From Haemophilus parainfluenzae (GTDB lineage Bacteria; Pseudomonadota; Gammaproteobacteria; Enterobacterales; Pasteurellaceae): a DNA stretch of 64,000 nucleotides. The notes beneath the pieces were generated by a model, which made no database searches, had not been told where the DNA came from, and saw only the letters and a list, made by a program, of their open reading frames with translations. A program made the position numbers and the translations under genes. The first letter of the stretch is position 1. The number at the start of each line of letters is the position of its first letter. Below are positions 1-12,153 of the stretch, piece by piece. Location of the stretch: assembly GCF_014931395.1 (NCBI RefSeq), contig NZ_CP063120.1, positions 62,001 to 126,000 on the forward strand, written 5' to 3'.

Positions 1-6
1 GAAAGG

Positions 7-65
7 AAAAGTGCGGTCAAAAAATCAGACGAATTAAAAACGCCGATTTTTCTGACCGCACTTTT
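7..65. terminator. Inverted uptake-sequence hairpin downstream of mreB
   Basis: Two perfect 13-base arms (AAAAGTGCGGTCA at 7-19 and its complement at 53-65) contain the Haemophilus uptake signal in opposite orientations. Inner A/T runs extend the possible stem. It lies just past the mreB stop and probably acts as terminator or attenuator before whatever follows off the left edge. Confidence 0.6.
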
Positions 66-70
66 AGAGA

Positions 71-1159
<1,089 letters not shown>

Positions 1160-1297
1160 TCATTTCTGAGCATAGAAAAAAATTGTGCTAAATGTACCAA
1201 AAAATCGAGCTTGATAACAGGATTTTTTGCCTTGATCCTCTACACTTACCTCGCGATTTTTTCTAACAAGGTAAGTGCGGGCAATTTTAGTGTCATT

Positions 1298-3088
1298 TTA
1301 TACCTGATTTCGGTCAGTGAATTGCCACTCACCATTACCTAAAATCATCAATTGTTGCTGATGGAAAGCTTGTAAGGTTGAACGATGCCCCACACTAATA
1401 ACCGTTGTATGAGGTAAGCATTCTTTTAACAGACGATACATCGTATCTTCTAAGCCTTCATCCATACTCGCCGTGGCTTCGTCCAGAAAGGCGACTTTCG
1501 GTTTGTGTAACAGCAAACGAGCAAAAGCCAAACGCTGTTGCTCACCTAGCGAAAGAATACGAGTCCAATCTTGTTCTTGATCTAAACGATCTTGTAAATG
1601 CCCTAAAGACACTTGTTTTAATACCTCAATCATCTCATCACGATTAAAGGCCTTTTCTTCATTCGGATAAGCCAGTGCCGTTAACAAACTACCTTGCGGT
1701 AAATAAGGTTTTTGCGATAAGAAAAGCTGATGGGTAGGACAATACACATCCCCTTCAGAATAAGCCCAAAGCCCTGCCACTGTTCTCAACAACGTAGTTT
1801 TACCCACGCCTGAATTACCTTGAATTAATAGAGTTGAACCTTGTGGCAACGTCAAATTTAAATTCTCAATTAAGGTTTTTCCAAATGGATTACTGATGGT
1901 TAAATTCTTAAAGATCACGTCAGTTTCATGTTCGTGTAAATGGGAGGTAGATTGACGATTTGCCATATCAATCGCATAACTAAAGCCTGTTAAACGATCT
2001 AATGTGGCTTTATATCCGGCAAAACCATCGTAAGAATTACGGAAGAACGAAAGATTTGAATGCAACTTACCAAATACTTGTAGCGTTTGCATAAGATCGC
2101 CGAGTTTAATTTGCTTCTCGAAATAACGCCCCACTTGAATTAACAAAGGGAACACAACGGAAACTTGGCTGACCACTAGGTTAAAACCAGAGAATTTTAA
2201 GGTTCGATAAACAATATCCCACATGTTATTGATCACCGCACCGAATTGTTTATAAAGTTGGCTACTTTCGACTTTCTCACCCGCATAAAATGCCACACTT
2301 TCCGCATATTCTTTGATACGAATTAAAGAATAACGATAGTTAGCGTTTAAGCGTTCGTTGACGAAATTCAACATAATTAACGGACGTCCTAAACGGAATG
2401 CAATTGCTGTAGTGATAATCACATAAGCAAATACCAAGAACACCATCATGCGTGGAATTTCAGTACCAAATACCATCATTGGTCCCGCTAATCCCCACAA
2501 TAAGATCGTATAAGAAATCATGGAGGTGACGGCATCAATCACCCCAGTACTTAAAGAGAGCGTAGTTCGCACATAGGATTGCACATCTTGTTGAATACGT
2601 TGATCGGGGTTATCTAAGTTAGCGGAAACATACTGCGTTTTATAGTACGCGCGATTATTCATCCATTTATCCACTAGCTGACCATTCAACCATTCGATCC
2701 AATCAATAGAAAAACGTTGCTCTAAATAATAGCTCAGCAACGCAGCAATCACTGAGCTTGTCGCAATCACACAAAACAGTACCATTTGATCCCAAAACAC
2801 AGGTTCATTAAATTCCTGCAAGGATGTGTACATATTGTTATACCACTCAGAATGTACCAGGCTAATACGCACACTGACTAATGTCATCGCCACAATTAAT
2901 AAGAAAAATAGCAAAGGTTTAATACTTCGGCGCGGTGAAAGATACCCACCCGCGAATTGCCAAAATTGTTTCCCCCAATGGGTAAAACGGACTAATAAGA
3001 AAATACCAAAGCTAAACACCACAGCCGTCATCGCTAATGTTTTTGCTATCCATAAAAGCGAATTAATAGCTTCTTGAGCGTAATCCAT
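1298..3088 (-). CDS. yddA: ABC transporter, SbmA/BacA-type membrane domain fused to ATPase (YddA-like)
   Basis: A half-transporter of 596 residues. The N-terminal half (about 1-350) holds roughly six membrane segments of the SbmA/BacA family. The C-terminal half is an ABC ATPase with Walker A GNSGVGKT (424-431), signature LSLGEQQ (512-518) and Walker B VAFLDEA (532-538). The family moves peptides, cobalamin-like or lipid-like substrates across the inner membrane; the substrate here cannot be told. I chose the ATG at 3088; an in-frame TTG two codons upstream is possible. It is a single gene with no clear operon partner. The family call is firm, the symbol is by similarity to E. coli YddA. Confidence 0.85.
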   Translation of the reverse strand: MDYAQEAINSLLWIAKTLAMTAVVFSFGIFLLVRFTHWGKQFWQFAGGYLSPRRSIKPLLFFLLIVAMTLVSVRISLVHSEWYNNMYTSLQEFNEPVFWDQMVLFCVIATSSVIAALLSYYLEQRFSIDWIEWLNGQLVDKWMNNRAYYKTQYVSANLDNPDQRIQQDVQSYVRTTLSLSTGVIDAVTSMISYTILLWGLAGPMMVFGTEIPRMMVFLVFAYVIITTAIAFRLGRPLIMLNFVNERLNANYRYSLIRIKEYAESVAFYAGEKVESSQLYKQFGAVINNMWDIVYRTLKFSGFNLVVSQVSVVFPLLIQVGRYFEKQIKLGDLMQTLQVFGKLHSNLSFFRNSYDGFAGYKATLDRLTGFSYAIDMANRQSTSHLHEHETDVIFKNLTISNPFGKTLIENLNLTLPQGSTLLIQGNSGVGKTTLLRTVAGLWAYSEGDVYCPTHQLFLSQKPYLPQGSLLTALAYPNEEKAFNRDEMIEVLKQVSLGHLQDRLDQEQDWTRILSLGEQQRLAFARLLLHKPKVAFLDEATASMDEGLEDTMYRLLKECLPHTTVISVGHRSTLQAFHQQQLMILGNGEWQFTDRNQV

Positions 3089-3253
3089 AATCAACCTATA
3101 AAATCAAAAAAGTGCGGTCATTTTAGGCGGTGTTTATTTTTAAGCAAGAAAAAATGTGATGGAGATAACATTTTTTGACTTTGTCACAAGCGGGTAAGAA
3201 ATCAAGTTGATATAATCCAAAATAGTTAAATTTTTAATAAATTAGAGGTCGGT

Positions 3254-4906
3254 ATGAGTGAAACTGCGATTACCATTAGTTTGCTTGCCCTCGTTGCCGT
3301 GATTGGCCTATGGATCGGGCATTTTAAAATTAAAGGTGTAGGTCTGGGTATTGGGGGCGTGCTATTTGGTGGGATTTTAGTTGCCCATTTTACCACCCAA
3401 TATGGCATTAAATTAGATAGCCATACATTACATTTCGTGCAAGAGTTCGGCTTAATTCTGTTTGTTTATACGATTGGTATTCAAGTGGGGCCGGGCTTTT
3501 TTGCTTCCTTACGACAATCAGGCTTAACCTTAAATGGGTTGGGCATTTTAATCGTTGCACTTGGTGCAGTGGTGACAATTCTCATTTATAAGCTGGCGGA
3601 TATTCCTCTTGATGTCGCGCTTGGTATTTACTCCGGTGCAGTCACCAATACCCCATCTCTCGGTGCGGGTCAGCAAATTCTTTCTGAATTAGGCATGTCG
3701 CAGACGACGTCTAACATGGGGATGGCCTATGCAATGGCTTATCCTTTTGGAATTTGTGGCATTTTACTTTCTATGTGGCTTATTCGTCTTTTCTTTAAAA
3801 TTAAAGTGGATAAAGAAGCAGCAAATTTTGAAAAAGAAAGTGGTCATGACAAAGAAGCACTCAAAAGCATGTCTCTGAAAGTCACCAATACTAATCTCAA
3901 TGGTATCCATTTGATTGAAATTCCAGGTTTTGATGATGAAGATGTCGTCTGCTCTCGCTTGAAACGGGGTGAGCTTGTTATTGTGCCGAAAGCGGATACT
4001 GATGTTCAACTTGGGGATATTTTACATTTGGTCGGCAATCCTGAAGGCTTGAAAAAAATGCATCTTATCATTGGGGAAGAAGTTGATATCCCGGTAGCCA
4101 GCTTGAGTGGCGAAATTCGTTCTGAGCGCGTGGTCGTCACCAATGAAAAAGTACTCGGAAAACAAATTCGTCATCTTGGTATTCATCAAAAATATGGTGT
4201 AGTCATTTCGCGTTTAAACCGTGCAGGTGTGGAATTGGTGCCAACTGGCCATACTACCCTTCAATTTGGTGACGTATTACACATGGTTGGAAAAACTGAC
4301 ATTCTCAACCAAGCCATTTCAGTGATCGGGAATGCGAAACAAAAACTGCTACAAGTACAAATGTTACCAGTGTTTATTGGGATTGGCTTAGGGGTATTAC
4401 TCGGCTCCATTCCTTTCTACATTCCTGGTTTCCCAGTAGCATTAAAATTAGGGCTAGCAGGCGGACCATTAGTCGTAGCGTTGATCTTGGCTCGAATTGG
4501 CTCTATAGGAAAACTCTATTGGTTTATGCCGCCGAGTGCGAACTTGGCATTGCGCGAAATTGGTATTGTGCTCTTCCTTGCTGTAGTCGGTTTAAAATCT
4601 GGCGGTAGCTTTGTTGACACACTCACCAATGGTTCTGGTCTTGAATGGATGGGCTACGGTATTTTTATCACTCTTGTACCATTAATGATTGTAGGTCTCA
4701 TTGCACGTTTATATGTAAAATTAAATTATCTTTCACTCTGTGGTCTATTAGCGGGGTCAATGACGGATCCTCCTGCGCTTGCTTTCGCCAATGAACTGAA
4801 AGAAGGAAGCGGTGCCGCAGCACTCTCCTATGCGACAGTCTATCCGCTCACCATGTTCTTACGGATCATTTCACCGCAATTGTTAGCGATTCTTTTATGG
4901 GTTTAA
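3254..4906 (+). CDS. YidE/YbjL-type putative transporter (AspT family) with two RCK_C domains
   Basis: A 550-residue inner-membrane protein. Five to six hydrophobic segments at the N-terminus and another set at the C-terminus flank a soluble middle (about 185-370). That middle holds two TrkA-C (RCK_C)-like repeats, each ending in a similar stretch ([12 protein letters not shown] and [12 protein letters not shown]). This architecture and length match E. coli YidE and the aspartate-alanine exchanger AspT family. The substrate is unknown. It has its own upstream space (3095-3253) and a strong hairpin after the stop, so it is probably monocistronic. Confidence 0.85.
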   Translation: MSETAITISLLALVAVIGLWIGHFKIKGVGLGIGGVLFGGILVAHFTTQYGIKLDSHTLHFVQEFGLILFVYTIGIQVGPGFFASLRQSGLTLNGLGILIVALGAVVTILIYKLADIPLDVALGIYSGAVTNTPSLGAGQQILSELGMSQTTSNMGMAYAMAYPFGICGILLSMWLIRLFFKIKVDKEAANFEKESGHDKEALKSMSLKVTNTNLNGIHLIEIPGFDDEDVVCSRLKRGELVIVPKADTDVQLGDILHLVGNPEGLKKMHLIIGEEVDIPVASLSGEIRSERVVVTNEKVLGKQIRHLGIHQKYGVVISRLNRAGVELVPTGHTTLQFGDVLHMVGKTDILNQAISVIGNAKQKLLQVQMLPVFIGIGLGVLLGSIPFYIPGFPVALKLGLAGGPLVVALILARIGSIGKLYWFMPPSANLALREIGIVLFLAVVGLKSGGSFVDTLTNGSGLEWMGYGIFITLVPLMIVGLIARLYVKLNYLSLCGLLAGSMTDPPALAFANELKEGSGAAALSYATVYPLTMFLRIISPQLLAILLWV

Positions 4907-4919
4907 TTCCCTTTCAAAC

Positions 4920-4942
4920 TTGGGGCAGTATAACTGCCCCAA
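4920..4942 (+). terminator. Hairpin terminator after the YidE-like gene
   Basis: Ten-base arms TTGGGGCAGT / ACTGCCCCAA with a three-base loop, followed by an AT-rich stretch. Rho-independent terminator type. Confidence 0.7.
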
Positions 4943-5058
4943 TATTTATGCTAAGCACCGTTACAACCATAAAACAATTCAAATAAAATCAGCCCCAAGC
5001 CTACCCCTTTCCCTCATTCAATGATAGAATTCATCGCTTCATTTAGATAGGAAAAGAA

Positions 5059-5367
5059 ATGTCATTAATTGAATTTGTAATTGATAAACTCGATGATTTA
5101 AAAGGCACCGAAATTGTGCATTTTGATGTAAAAGGTAAATCATCGATTACTGAAAATATGATTATTTGTACCGGCACATCTAGCCGCCAAGTCGCAGCTA
5201 TGGCCGATAACCTTATTTCAGAATGTAAAAAAGCCGGTTATGAAACCTTTGGTGAAGAAGGTCGTAATACAGCTGATTGGATCGTGGTGGATCTCGGTCA
5301 AACCATCGTACATATTATGCAACGTGATGCACGTGAAATGTATCAGTTAGAAAAACTTTGGGCATAA
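5059..5367 (+). CDS. rsfS: Ribosomal silencing factor RsfS
   Basis: RsfS (YbeB, 102 residues) binds ribosomal protein L14 and blocks subunit joining when nutrients fall. The compact Iojap fold is recognisable by the family stretches [13 protein letters not shown] and [25 protein letters not shown] precedes the ATG. It is the first gene of a cell-shape cluster: rlmH starts 39 bases after its stop, then mrdA, rodA, rlpA and dacA, the conserved order in gamma-proteobacteria. An uptake-signal copy lies in the gap to rlmH. Secure. Confidence 0.97.
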   Translation: MSLIEFVIDKLDDLKGTEIVHFDVKGKSSITENMIICTGTSSRQVAAMADNLISECKKAGYETFGEEGRNTADWIVVDLGQTIVHIMQRDAREMYQLEKLWA

Positions 5368-5406
5368 AGTGCGGTCAATTTTGACTGTGTTTTAAAAGGG
5401 AAAAGG

Positions 5407-5874
5407 ATGAAAATCACATTAATCGCTGTAGGCACAAAAATGCCGGCTTGGGTGACAACTGGATTTGAAGAATACCAACGTCGTTTCCCTAAAGACATGC
5501 CTTTTGAACTCATTGAAATTCCTGCAGGTAAGCGTGGAAAAAATGCGGATATTAAACGCATCTTAGAGCAAGAAGGTAAAGCGATGCTTGCCGCTTGCGG
5601 AAAAGGTAAAGTGGTAACATTAGATATCCCAGGCAAACCTTGGACAACGCCACAACTTGCTGAGCAATTAGAGAGTTGGAAAAATGATGGTCGTGATGTG
5701 TGCCTGCTTATTGGCGGGCCAGAAGGCTTATCCCCTGAATGTAAAGCTGCAGCAGAACAAAGTTGGTCCCTGTCACCACTCACACTGCCCCATCCATTAG
5801 TGCGAGTTGTCGTGGCAGAAAGTTTATACCGCGCGTGGTCACTGACGACAAACCACCCTTATCACAGAGAATAA
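5407..5874 (+). CDS. rlmH: 23S rRNA (pseudouridine1915-N3)-methyltransferase RlmH
   Basis: A SPOUT-class enzyme of 155 residues that methylates pseudouridine 1915 in helix 69 of 23S rRNA, using S-adenosylmethionine. Visible family features are [12 protein letters not shown] in the cofactor knot and the C-terminal end [10 protein letters not shown]. The start is ATG at 5407 after an AAGGGAAAAGG ribosome-binding stretch. It sits between rsfS and mrdA, 15 bases before mrdA, in one transcription direction. Length equals the family norm. Secure. Confidence 0.98.
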   Translation: MKITLIAVGTKMPAWVTTGFEEYQRRFPKDMPFELIEIPAGKRGKNADIKRILEQEGKAMLAACGKGKVVTLDIPGKPWTTPQLAEQLESWKNDGRDVCLLIGGPEGLSPECKAAAEQSWSLSPLTLPHPLVRVVVAESLYRAWSLTTNHPYHRE

Positions 5875-5889
5875 CGTATTACATTACCG

Positions 5890-7866
5890 ATGAATTTAAA
5901 AAAATTCTTTTCTGCACCAACCAATGAACCGATCCGCGATAAAAAAGCGGAACGGAACTTGTTTGCACGTCGAACATTGGTAGCATTCATCGGTATTTTA
6001 GCCCTAAGCGGTGTGCTATTTGCTAATATTTACCATCTCCAAGTGGTGAATTACGACATGTACCAAACTCGCTCAAATGGTAACCGTATTAAATTACTTC
6101 CGCTTCCTCCTACTCGCGGATTAATTTACGACCGTTACGGCGAGTTACTGGCAGAAAACCTCACTTTTTTCGGTTTATATATCGTGCCAGAAAAAACAGA
6201 AAATTTAGACCGCACTTTTGAAGAATTGCGCTATGTTGTGGGACTCACTGATGAAGACATTGAGCATTTCAAAAAAGAACGTCGTCGCGGTACACGTTAT
6301 ACGCCGATTTTACTCAAACCAAGTTTAACGGAAGAACAAATTGCCCGTTTTGCAGTAAACCAGTATAAATATCCAAGCCTTGATGTTCGTCCTTATTTCA
6401 AACGAAACTACCTGTATGGTGAAACCATGACCCATATTTTGGGTTATGTTGGACGTATTAATGACCGAGATGTTGAGCGTCTAAAAAAAGAAGAAAAATT
6501 TGCTAACTATTCCGGTTCTACGGATATGGGAAAATTGGGTATCGAGCGTTATTACGAAGAACAACTCCATGGAACAACTGGGTTTGAAGAGGTTGAAATT
6601 AATAATCGTGGTAAAGTTATTCGAAAATTACGTGAGCAACCTGCCACCGCGGGTAAAAGTATTCATCTGACCATCGATTTTACCCTTCAGCGCTTTATTA
6701 TGTCGCTTCTTTCAGGTCAAAAAGGCGCTGTTGTTGTGCTTGATCCGAAAGATAACAGCGTATTGGCGATGGTTTCCACACCAAGCTATGACAATAATTT
6801 ATTCGTCGATGGCATTTCTTCTAGCGATTACAAGCGTTTACTAGAAGACCCTACTCGACCACTTTACAGTCGTGCGACACAAGGGGTCTATCCACCGGCC
6901 TCTACCGTAAAACCATTCGTTGCAGTTGCGGCATTAACTGAAGGGGTGATTACACCTAACACCACAATTTTTGACCCTGGTTACTGGACATTACCAAACT
7001 CAACAAAACGTTTCCGAGATTGGAAAAAAACAGGGCATGGTTATACGGATTTAAACAAAGCCATTACTGAATCATCGGATACCTTCTTCTATCAAACCGC
7101 CTTTAATTTAGGTATTGATCGTTTTTCCATGTGGATGAAACGTTTTGGATTTGGTATGCCAACAGGGATTGAAATTCAAGAAGAAGCTATGGCTAATATG
7201 CCGAGTAAAGAATGGAAACAAAAACGTTACAAAAAACCTTGGGTACAAGGCGATACAATCTCAGTGGGGATTGGCCAAGGTTATTGGACAGCGACACCAT
7301 TACAAGTGGCAAAAGCGACCTCTATTGTGGTCAATAACGGTAAAATTCATACGCCACATTTAATGAAATCCGTTGAAGGTGCCACCATTGAGCCGTATCA
7401 AGACCCGCTTTTATATGAAGATATTACCGATCCGAAACAAGCTTATTGGGATGCGGCTAAGCGCGGCATGTTCAATGTGGTGAATTCAGGTGCAGGGTCT
7501 GGACGAAAAGCCTTTATCGGCACGAATTACCATGTAGCAGGGAAATCCGGTACCGCACAGGTATTCAGCTTAAAAGAAAACCAAAAATATAATGCAGCGG
7601 GATTGAAAAAAGAATTACATGACCATGCTTGGTTTACGGCTTATGCGCCTTATGAAGATCCGAAATTAGTTGTGACGATTATTTTAGAAAACGCGGGAGG
7701 TGGTTCAAGTAATGCAGCACCAATTGCACGTCAAATTATGGATTTCTACTTGAATAAACGCTTGCCACAAATTGAACGTCAAGAAAATACTGAAAAAGAG
7801 AAAAAGACGGACCAAACTGATTTAGATGCGCCCGCACTAGAATCTCAACCAAGTGAGAATGAATAA
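5890..7866 (+). CDS. mrdA: Penicillin-binding protein 2 (elongasome transpeptidase)
   Basis: Class B transpeptidase of 658 residues that cross-links peptidoglycan during elongation. After a short cytoplasmic start comes one membrane segment (about 28-47), then the pedestal domain with [15 protein letters not shown], and the catalytic domain. That domain has the active serine in STVKPF, the SSD motif (ITESSDTFF) and KSGTAQ. The C-terminus is an acidic and lysine-rich tail without predicted structure. Its TAA overlaps the rodA start by one base, so the two are translationally coupled, fitting their role as one synthase complex under MreB. Secure. Confidence 0.98.
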   Translation: MNLKKFFSAPTNEPIRDKKAERNLFARRTLVAFIGILALSGVLFANIYHLQVVNYDMYQTRSNGNRIKLLPLPPTRGLIYDRYGELLAENLTFFGLYIVPEKTENLDRTFEELRYVVGLTDEDIEHFKKERRRGTRYTPILLKPSLTEEQIARFAVNQYKYPSLDVRPYFKRNYLYGETMTHILGYVGRINDRDVERLKKEEKFANYSGSTDMGKLGIERYYEEQLHGTTGFEEVEINNRGKVIRKLREQPATAGKSIHLTIDFTLQRFIMSLLSGQKGAVVVLDPKDNSVLAMVSTPSYDNNLFVDGISSSDYKRLLEDPTRPLYSRATQGVYPPASTVKPFVAVAALTEGVITPNTTIFDPGYWTLPNSTKRFRDWKKTGHGYTDLNKAITESSDTFFYQTAFNLGIDRFSMWMKRFGFGMPTGIEIQEEAMANMPSKEWKQKRYKKPWVQGDTISVGIGQGYWTATPLQVAKATSIVVNNGKIHTPHLMKSVEGATIEPYQDPLLYEDITDPKQAYWDAAKRGMFNVVNSGAGSGRKAFIGTNYHVAGKSGTAQVFSLKENQKYNAAGLKKELHDHAWFTAYAPYEDPKLVVTIILENAGGGSSNAAPIARQIMDFYLNKRLPQIERQENTEKEKKTDQTDLDAPALESQPSENE

Positions 7867-8981
7867 TGGAAGAAAAAGTGCCTTTATGCCTGCGATTATG
7901 GCAACGCTTACATATTGATTTTTTATTATTTATTGGATTAGCTGCTATTACAGCCTATGGCATGCTTGTGCTTTATAGTGCATCCGGCGCCAGTGAAGTG
8001 ATGTTCCAAAATCGTATTATTCAGGTCATATTAGGTTTTGCTGTCATGATGATTATGGCGCAACTCCCCCCTAAATTTTATCAGCGACTCGCCCCTTACT
8101 TATACTTGGTGGGGTTTATCATGCTGATTTTGGTTGATGCTATCGGAACAACCAGTAAAGGGGCTCAACGTTGGTTAGATCTTGGGTTTATTCGCTTTCA
8201 GCCTTCTGAAATTGTCAAACTCGCGGTACCATTAATGGTAGCGGTATATTTAGGTAACCGTCCATTACCACCGAAAATGAGCGAAACCTTTATTGCTATC
8301 GCCATGATTATTGTGCCAACTTTACTTGTGGCTATTCAACCAGACTTAGGCACATCAATTCTGGTTAGTGCATCAGGCTTATTCGTGGTATTCTTAGCAG
8401 GGATGAGTTGGTGGCTTATTCTTGCTGCAGTAGTAGGATTAGCGGCATTTATTCCTATCATGTGGATGTATTTAATGCATGACTACCAACGCATGCGTGT
8501 ATTAACCTTACTTGACCCAGAGAAAGATCCTCTTGGTGCAGGTTACCATATTTTGCAATCCAAAATTGCCATCGGTTCAGGCGGTATATCTGGCAAGGGA
8601 TGGATGCAAGGGACACAATCCCAATTAGAATTTTTGCCTGAACCACACACTGATTTTATTTTTGCCGTGATGAGTGAAGAACATGGAATGGTCGGTTTTC
8701 TTATTCTGATGGCAATTTATTTGTTTATTATTATCCGTGGCTTAATGATTGCGGTAAATGCAGAAACCTCTTTCGGGCGTATTCTTGCTGGTGCAACCAC
8801 ACTGATATTCTTCGTTTATGTCTTCGTGAATATTGGTATGGTGAGCGGCATTTTGCCTGTCGTAGGAGTGCCTTTACCACTCTTTAGCTACGGCGGTACT
8901 TCATATGTGGCCATTATGGCGAGCTTTGGTTTAGTGATGTCTATTCATACTCACAAACCTCGCTTTATGAAAGGGAACTAA
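7866..8981 (+). CDS. rodA: Peptidoglycan glycosyltransferase RodA
   Basis: SEDS-family polymerase (371 residues, about ten membrane segments) that builds glycan strands from lipid II during side-wall growth with PBP2. Family motifs are visible: [14 protein letters not shown] near residue 105, QPDLGTS near 160, [11 protein letters not shown], and the C-terminal GGTSYVA. The ATG overlaps the mrdA stop (TAATG). rlpA follows 53 bases downstream. Nothing is unusual in length or motifs. Confidence 0.98.
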   Translation: MEEKVPLCLRLWQRLHIDFLLFIGLAAITAYGMLVLYSASGASEVMFQNRIIQVILGFAVMMIMAQLPPKFYQRLAPYLYLVGFIMLILVDAIGTTSKGAQRWLDLGFIRFQPSEIVKLAVPLMVAVYLGNRPLPPKMSETFIAIAMIIVPTLLVAIQPDLGTSILVSASGLFVVFLAGMSWWLILAAVVGLAAFIPIMWMYLMHDYQRMRVLTLLDPEKDPLGAGYHILQSKIAIGSGGISGKGWMQGTQSQLEFLPEPHTDFIFAVMSEEHGMVGFLILMAIYLFIIIRGLMIAVNAETSFGRILAGATTLIFFVYVFVNIGMVSGILPVVGVPLPLFSYGGTSYVAIMASFGLVMSIHTHKPRFMKGN

Positions 8982-9034
8982 TTTTCCTTTTGGCTTTCTT
9001 ATGAAGAGCACCGATAATCTTGAAAGTAATAAGT

Positions 9035-9895
9035 ATGACATTAAAAAACATCTTAAAAACGACCGCACTTTTCACCTTGATAAGCAGCTCAAGTTTCTCT
9101 GCTTTTGCAGATACACAAAAAATGTATGGTATTCAAGGGGATTCGCTGTCGATTACTACGACCGTTCAAGCGCCACAAAGCTATGAAGTGAATGGTAGAA
9201 CATACACCACACAAGGTGATGAGGCAAAGTCCTATTCAAAAGAAGGGACAGCAAGTTATTACCACCATAAATTTAATGGTCGTAAAACAGCTAATGGTGA
9301 ACGCTATAATTCGGCTCTTTTCACTGCAGCCCATAAAACGTTGCCTTTAAACTCTTATGCAGTTGTCACAAACTTGCATAATAATCGCAAAGTGATTGTG
9401 CGAATTAATGATCGCGGTCCATTCAGTGAGAAACGTATCATTGACTTATCCCATTCTGCAGCAAAAGAATTAGGCCTTATTGCTCGTGGTACAGGACAAG
9501 TAAGAATTGAAGCTTTACATGTGGATCACAAAGGTCAAATTTCAGGTGCGGGAGCAAAAACACTCGCCAAGCATGCTAAAACGCAAGAAGCCAGTGATCG
9601 TTTAGTGATCAATAAAAATAACGAAAAAAAAAATCAAAACTTAGACAGCACAAACGATGCAAAAACTGTCTTCAAGCTAAAACTACTCGCGCTGTCGTCA
9701 AAAAATCAAGCAGAAAGCATCATTACAAAGCTCGCGTTAAACGACATAAAAACCGAAATTAACCAAAATGGGCGAAACTACGAAATCCATTTTGGACCAA
9801 TTGCGGATCAAGCGGATATGAATCAATTAAAAACAAAACTACAAAAAACGATCAATGGGCAACCCGTAATCGTTTATACTTATAAAAACCAATAA
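9035..9895 (+). CDS. rlpA: RlpA-like septal ring lytic transglycosylase, SPOR domain protein
   Basis: Envelope protein of 286 residues. A signal peptide ends near SAFA-DTQK. Then comes the double-psi beta-barrel of RlpA (about 75-165, with GTASYYHHKFNGRKTANGE and VRINDRGPF), a lysine/asparagine-rich linker, and a C-terminal SPOR domain (about 212-286) that binds denuded septal glycan. I chose ATG 9035 because it begins a clean signal peptide; the RBS is weak. Oddities: no lipobox cysteine, so it looks secreted rather than a lipoprotein, and the linker is encoded by a run of ten A (9624-9633). It sits between rodA and dacA as usual. Confidence 0.92.
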   Translation: MTLKNILKTTALFTLISSSSFSAFADTQKMYGIQGDSLSITTTVQAPQSYEVNGRTYTTQGDEAKSYSKEGTASYYHHKFNGRKTANGERYNSALFTAAHKTLPLNSYAVVTNLHNNRKVIVRINDRGPFSEKRIIDLSHSAAKELGLIARGTGQVRIEALHVDHKGQISGAGAKTLAKHAKTQEASDRLVINKNNEKKNQNLDSTNDAKTVFKLKLLALSSKNQAESIITKLALNDIKTEINQNGRNYEIHFGPIADQADMNQLKTKLQKTINGQPVIVYTYKNQ

Positions 9896-9913
9896 GCTAT
9901 TAAAGGAAATGCT

Positions 9914-11101
9914 ATGTTAAAACAATCTGCAAAATTGAAAAAAATTGTACTATTCTCGGGATTAATGGCAGCCTCAACATTTGCTACGGCTGAAGATATT
10001 CAATACGGTATCGCAGTACCGGAAGTGAATGCGCAAACTTATGTTTTAATGGATTACAATTCTGGTGCGGTACTTGCATCACTTAACCCAGACCAACGCC
10101 AATACCCTGCTTCATTAACAAAAATGATGACTAGCTACGTGGTTGGTGCAGCATTAAAACAAGGTAAAATCCATAATGAAGATATGGTGACGATTAGCGA
10201 AAGCGCTTGGGGTAGAAATTTCCCTGATTCATCAAAAATGTTCTTAAATTTAAATCAACAAGTGTCTGTGGGTGATTTAAACAAAGGGATTATCATTGTT
10301 TCTGGTAATGATGCCTGTGTTGCTGTAGCTGAACATATTTCGGGTACCGTGGCTAACTTCGTTGATACCATGAATAAATACGTTCAACAATTTGGCTTAA
10401 AAAATACTAACTTCACCACACCACATGGTTTAGACGATCCAAACCAATATTCAACTGCACGTGATATGGCGATTATTGGTGCACATATTATTCGTGATTT
10501 ACCGGAAGAATATAAAATCTACGCAGAAAAAGATTTTACTTTCAACAAAATCAAACAACCTAACCGTAATGGCTTATTATGGGATAAAACCATTAATGTT
10601 GATGGTATGAAAACCGGTCACACAAGCCAAGCTGGTTATAACCTTGTCGCATCAGCCACAAGTCCAAACAATATGCGTTTGATTTCTGTTGTCATGGGTG
10701 TACCAACTTATAAAGGCCGTGAAGTCGAAAGTAAAAAACTCTTACAATGGGGGTTTGCTAACTTTGAAACCTTAAAAACCTACAAAGCCAATGAAGAAAT
10801 TTCAAAACAATCGGTTTACTACGGTGATAAAGGTGAGGTAAAAGTCGGTGTATTGCAAGATGGTTTTATTACCGTGCCAAAAGGTAAACAAGCTGACTTA
10901 AAAGCACGTTATGAATTAGATAACAAATACTTACAAGCACCTTTAGCAAAAGGTCAAGTGGTGGGTAAAATTGTTTATCAATTAGATGGTAAAGATGTCG
11001 CCACCCTGAATCTTCAAGCATTAGAAGATGTACAAGAAGGCGGCTTCTTAGGTAAAGGTTGGGACTGGTTAGTATTAACAGTTAAAGGATTATTTGACTA
11101 A
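9914..11101 (+). CDS. dacA: D-alanyl-D-alanine carboxypeptidase (PBP5/PBP6 type)
   Basis: Low-molecular-weight penicillin-binding protein (395 residues) that trims the terminal D-alanine from pentapeptides in the periplasm. A signal peptide is cut near ATA-EDIQ. The catalytic triad motifs are SLTK (ASLTKMM), SGN (VSGNDACV) and KTG (MKTGHTSQAG). A C-terminal beta domain and an amphipathic membrane-anchor helix (GWDWLVLTVKGLF) follow. It lies 18 bases after rlpA with an AAAGGAAA RBS and ends at a hairpin, so it probably closes the rod-shape operon. Secure. Confidence 0.97.
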   Translation: MLKQSAKLKKIVLFSGLMAASTFATAEDIQYGIAVPEVNAQTYVLMDYNSGAVLASLNPDQRQYPASLTKMMTSYVVGAALKQGKIHNEDMVTISESAWGRNFPDSSKMFLNLNQQVSVGDLNKGIIIVSGNDACVAVAEHISGTVANFVDTMNKYVQQFGLKNTNFTTPHGLDDPNQYSTARDMAIIGAHIIRDLPEEYKIYAEKDFTFNKIKQPNRNGLLWDKTINVDGMKTGHTSQAGYNLVASATSPNNMRLISVVMGVPTYKGREVESKKLLQWGFANFETLKTYKANEEISKQSVYYGDKGEVKVGVLQDGFITVPKGKQADLKARYELDNKYLQAPLAKGQVVGKIVYQLDGKDVATLNLQALEDVQEGGFLGKGWDWLVLTVKGLFD

Positions 11102-11154
11102 ACACCTTGAAAATTAACCGTACTTCCCCATTTATATCACATCAATAAATTCGT

Positions 11155-11187
11155 AAGGTGTGTGAATTTAGCTGATTCACGCACCTT
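11155..11187 (+). terminator. Hairpin after dacA
   Basis: Arms AAGGTGTGTGAAT / ATTCACGCACCTT (one G-T pair) with a short loop. The T-rich tail is weak, so termination may be partial. Confidence 0.5.
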
Positions 11188-11209
11188 ATTCTTAAATTAA
11201 GGAAACAAC

Positions 11210-11488
11210 ATGGCAACCGAAAACGATTATGAAAAACTAAAAGAAGTAATGGAATTCCCCGCAGCAATAACATTTAAAGTCGCAGGTGTTAACCGCGAGG
11301 GGTTAGCACAAGACATCATCGCGGTGATACAAAAATATTTACCGGGTGATTATATTCCAAAGGAAAAACGCAGTAGTAAAGGCACTTATAATTCAGTTTC
11401 AATTGATATTGTGGCGCAAAACTTTGAGCAAGTAGAAACTCTTTACAAAGAACTTGCAAAAGTTGAAGGCGTTAAAATGGTTCTCTAA
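11210..11488 (+). CDS. ybeD: YbeD/DUF493 family protein
   Basis: Small protein of 92 residues with the ACT-like fold of DUF493 (YbeD). The family is conserved between dacA and lipB across gamma-proteobacteria; its role is not established, and an ACT-like regulatory function related to lipoate is only suggested by context. Start ATG after AAGGAAAC. The lipB start lies one base after its stop, so the two are co-translated. Confidence 0.93.
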   Translation: MATENDYEKLKEVMEFPAAITFKVAGVNREGLAQDIIAVIQKYLPGDYIPKEKRSSKGTYNSVSIDIVAQNFEQVETLYKELAKVEGVKMVL

Positions 11489-11489
11489 G

Positions 11490-12131
11490 ATGAGCAATAC
11501 TGATTTAATTGTCCGTCAATTAGGATTACAAGATTATCAGGAAATCTGGCATAAAATGCAGGAATTCACGGATAATCGAAATGCAAAAACCACCGATGAA
11601 ATTTGGCTAGTTGAGCATCATCCTGTTTTCACACAAGGCCAAGCTGGCAAACCAGAACACTTATTACAACACAGTGATATTCCTGTTGTTCAATCGGATC
11701 GTGGTGGTCAAATTACCTATCATGGTCCTGGTCAGCAGGTCATGTATGTGCTCATTGATATCAAGCGCCATGAACATTTAAATGTTCGCCAATTAGTGAC
11801 CGCACTTGAACAATCTGTTGTGAAAACCCTTGCAGACTACGGCATTGAAGGTTATCCCAAACCTGATGCACCTGGTGTGTATATTGATGGCAAAAAAATC
11901 TGTTCATTAGGTTTACGCATTCGCAAAGGCTGCTCTTTCCATGGGCTTGCGTTTAATATCAATATGGATCTCAATCCTTTCCATTACATTAATCCTTGTG
12001 GCTATGCAGGGCTTGAAATGTGTCAGCTTGCTGACTTTATTGGTAAAGAAGAGGCAACACTTGACAAGGTTTCCCCCAAATTAATTAAACACTTTGCCGA
12101 ACTTTTAGGCTATAATGTTACAAATTTATAA
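11490..12131 (+). CDS. lipB: Octanoyl-[acyl-carrier-protein]:protein N-octanoyltransferase LipB
   Basis: LipB (213 residues) moves octanoate from acyl carrier protein to the lipoyl domains of 2-oxoacid dehydrogenases and GcvH, the first step of lipoate synthesis. Motifs seen are [12 protein letters not shown], the active-site lysine and cysteine context ([23 protein letters not shown]) and SFHGLAFN. I chose ATG 11490, one base after the ybeD stop; an in-frame start 36 bases upstream lies inside ybeD and adds no conserved sequence. A hairpin separates it from lipA. Confidence 0.97.
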   Translation: MSNTDLIVRQLGLQDYQEIWHKMQEFTDNRNAKTTDEIWLVEHHPVFTQGQAGKPEHLLQHSDIPVVQSDRGGQITYHGPGQQVMYVLIDIKRHEHLNVRQLVTALEQSVVKTLADYGIEGYPKPDAPGVYIDGKKICSLGLRIRKGCSFHGLAFNINMDLNPFHYINPCGYAGLEMCQLADFIGKEEATLDKVSPKLIKHFAELLGYNVTNL

Positions 12132-12153
12132 CATTCACTTTTATAACACATTT

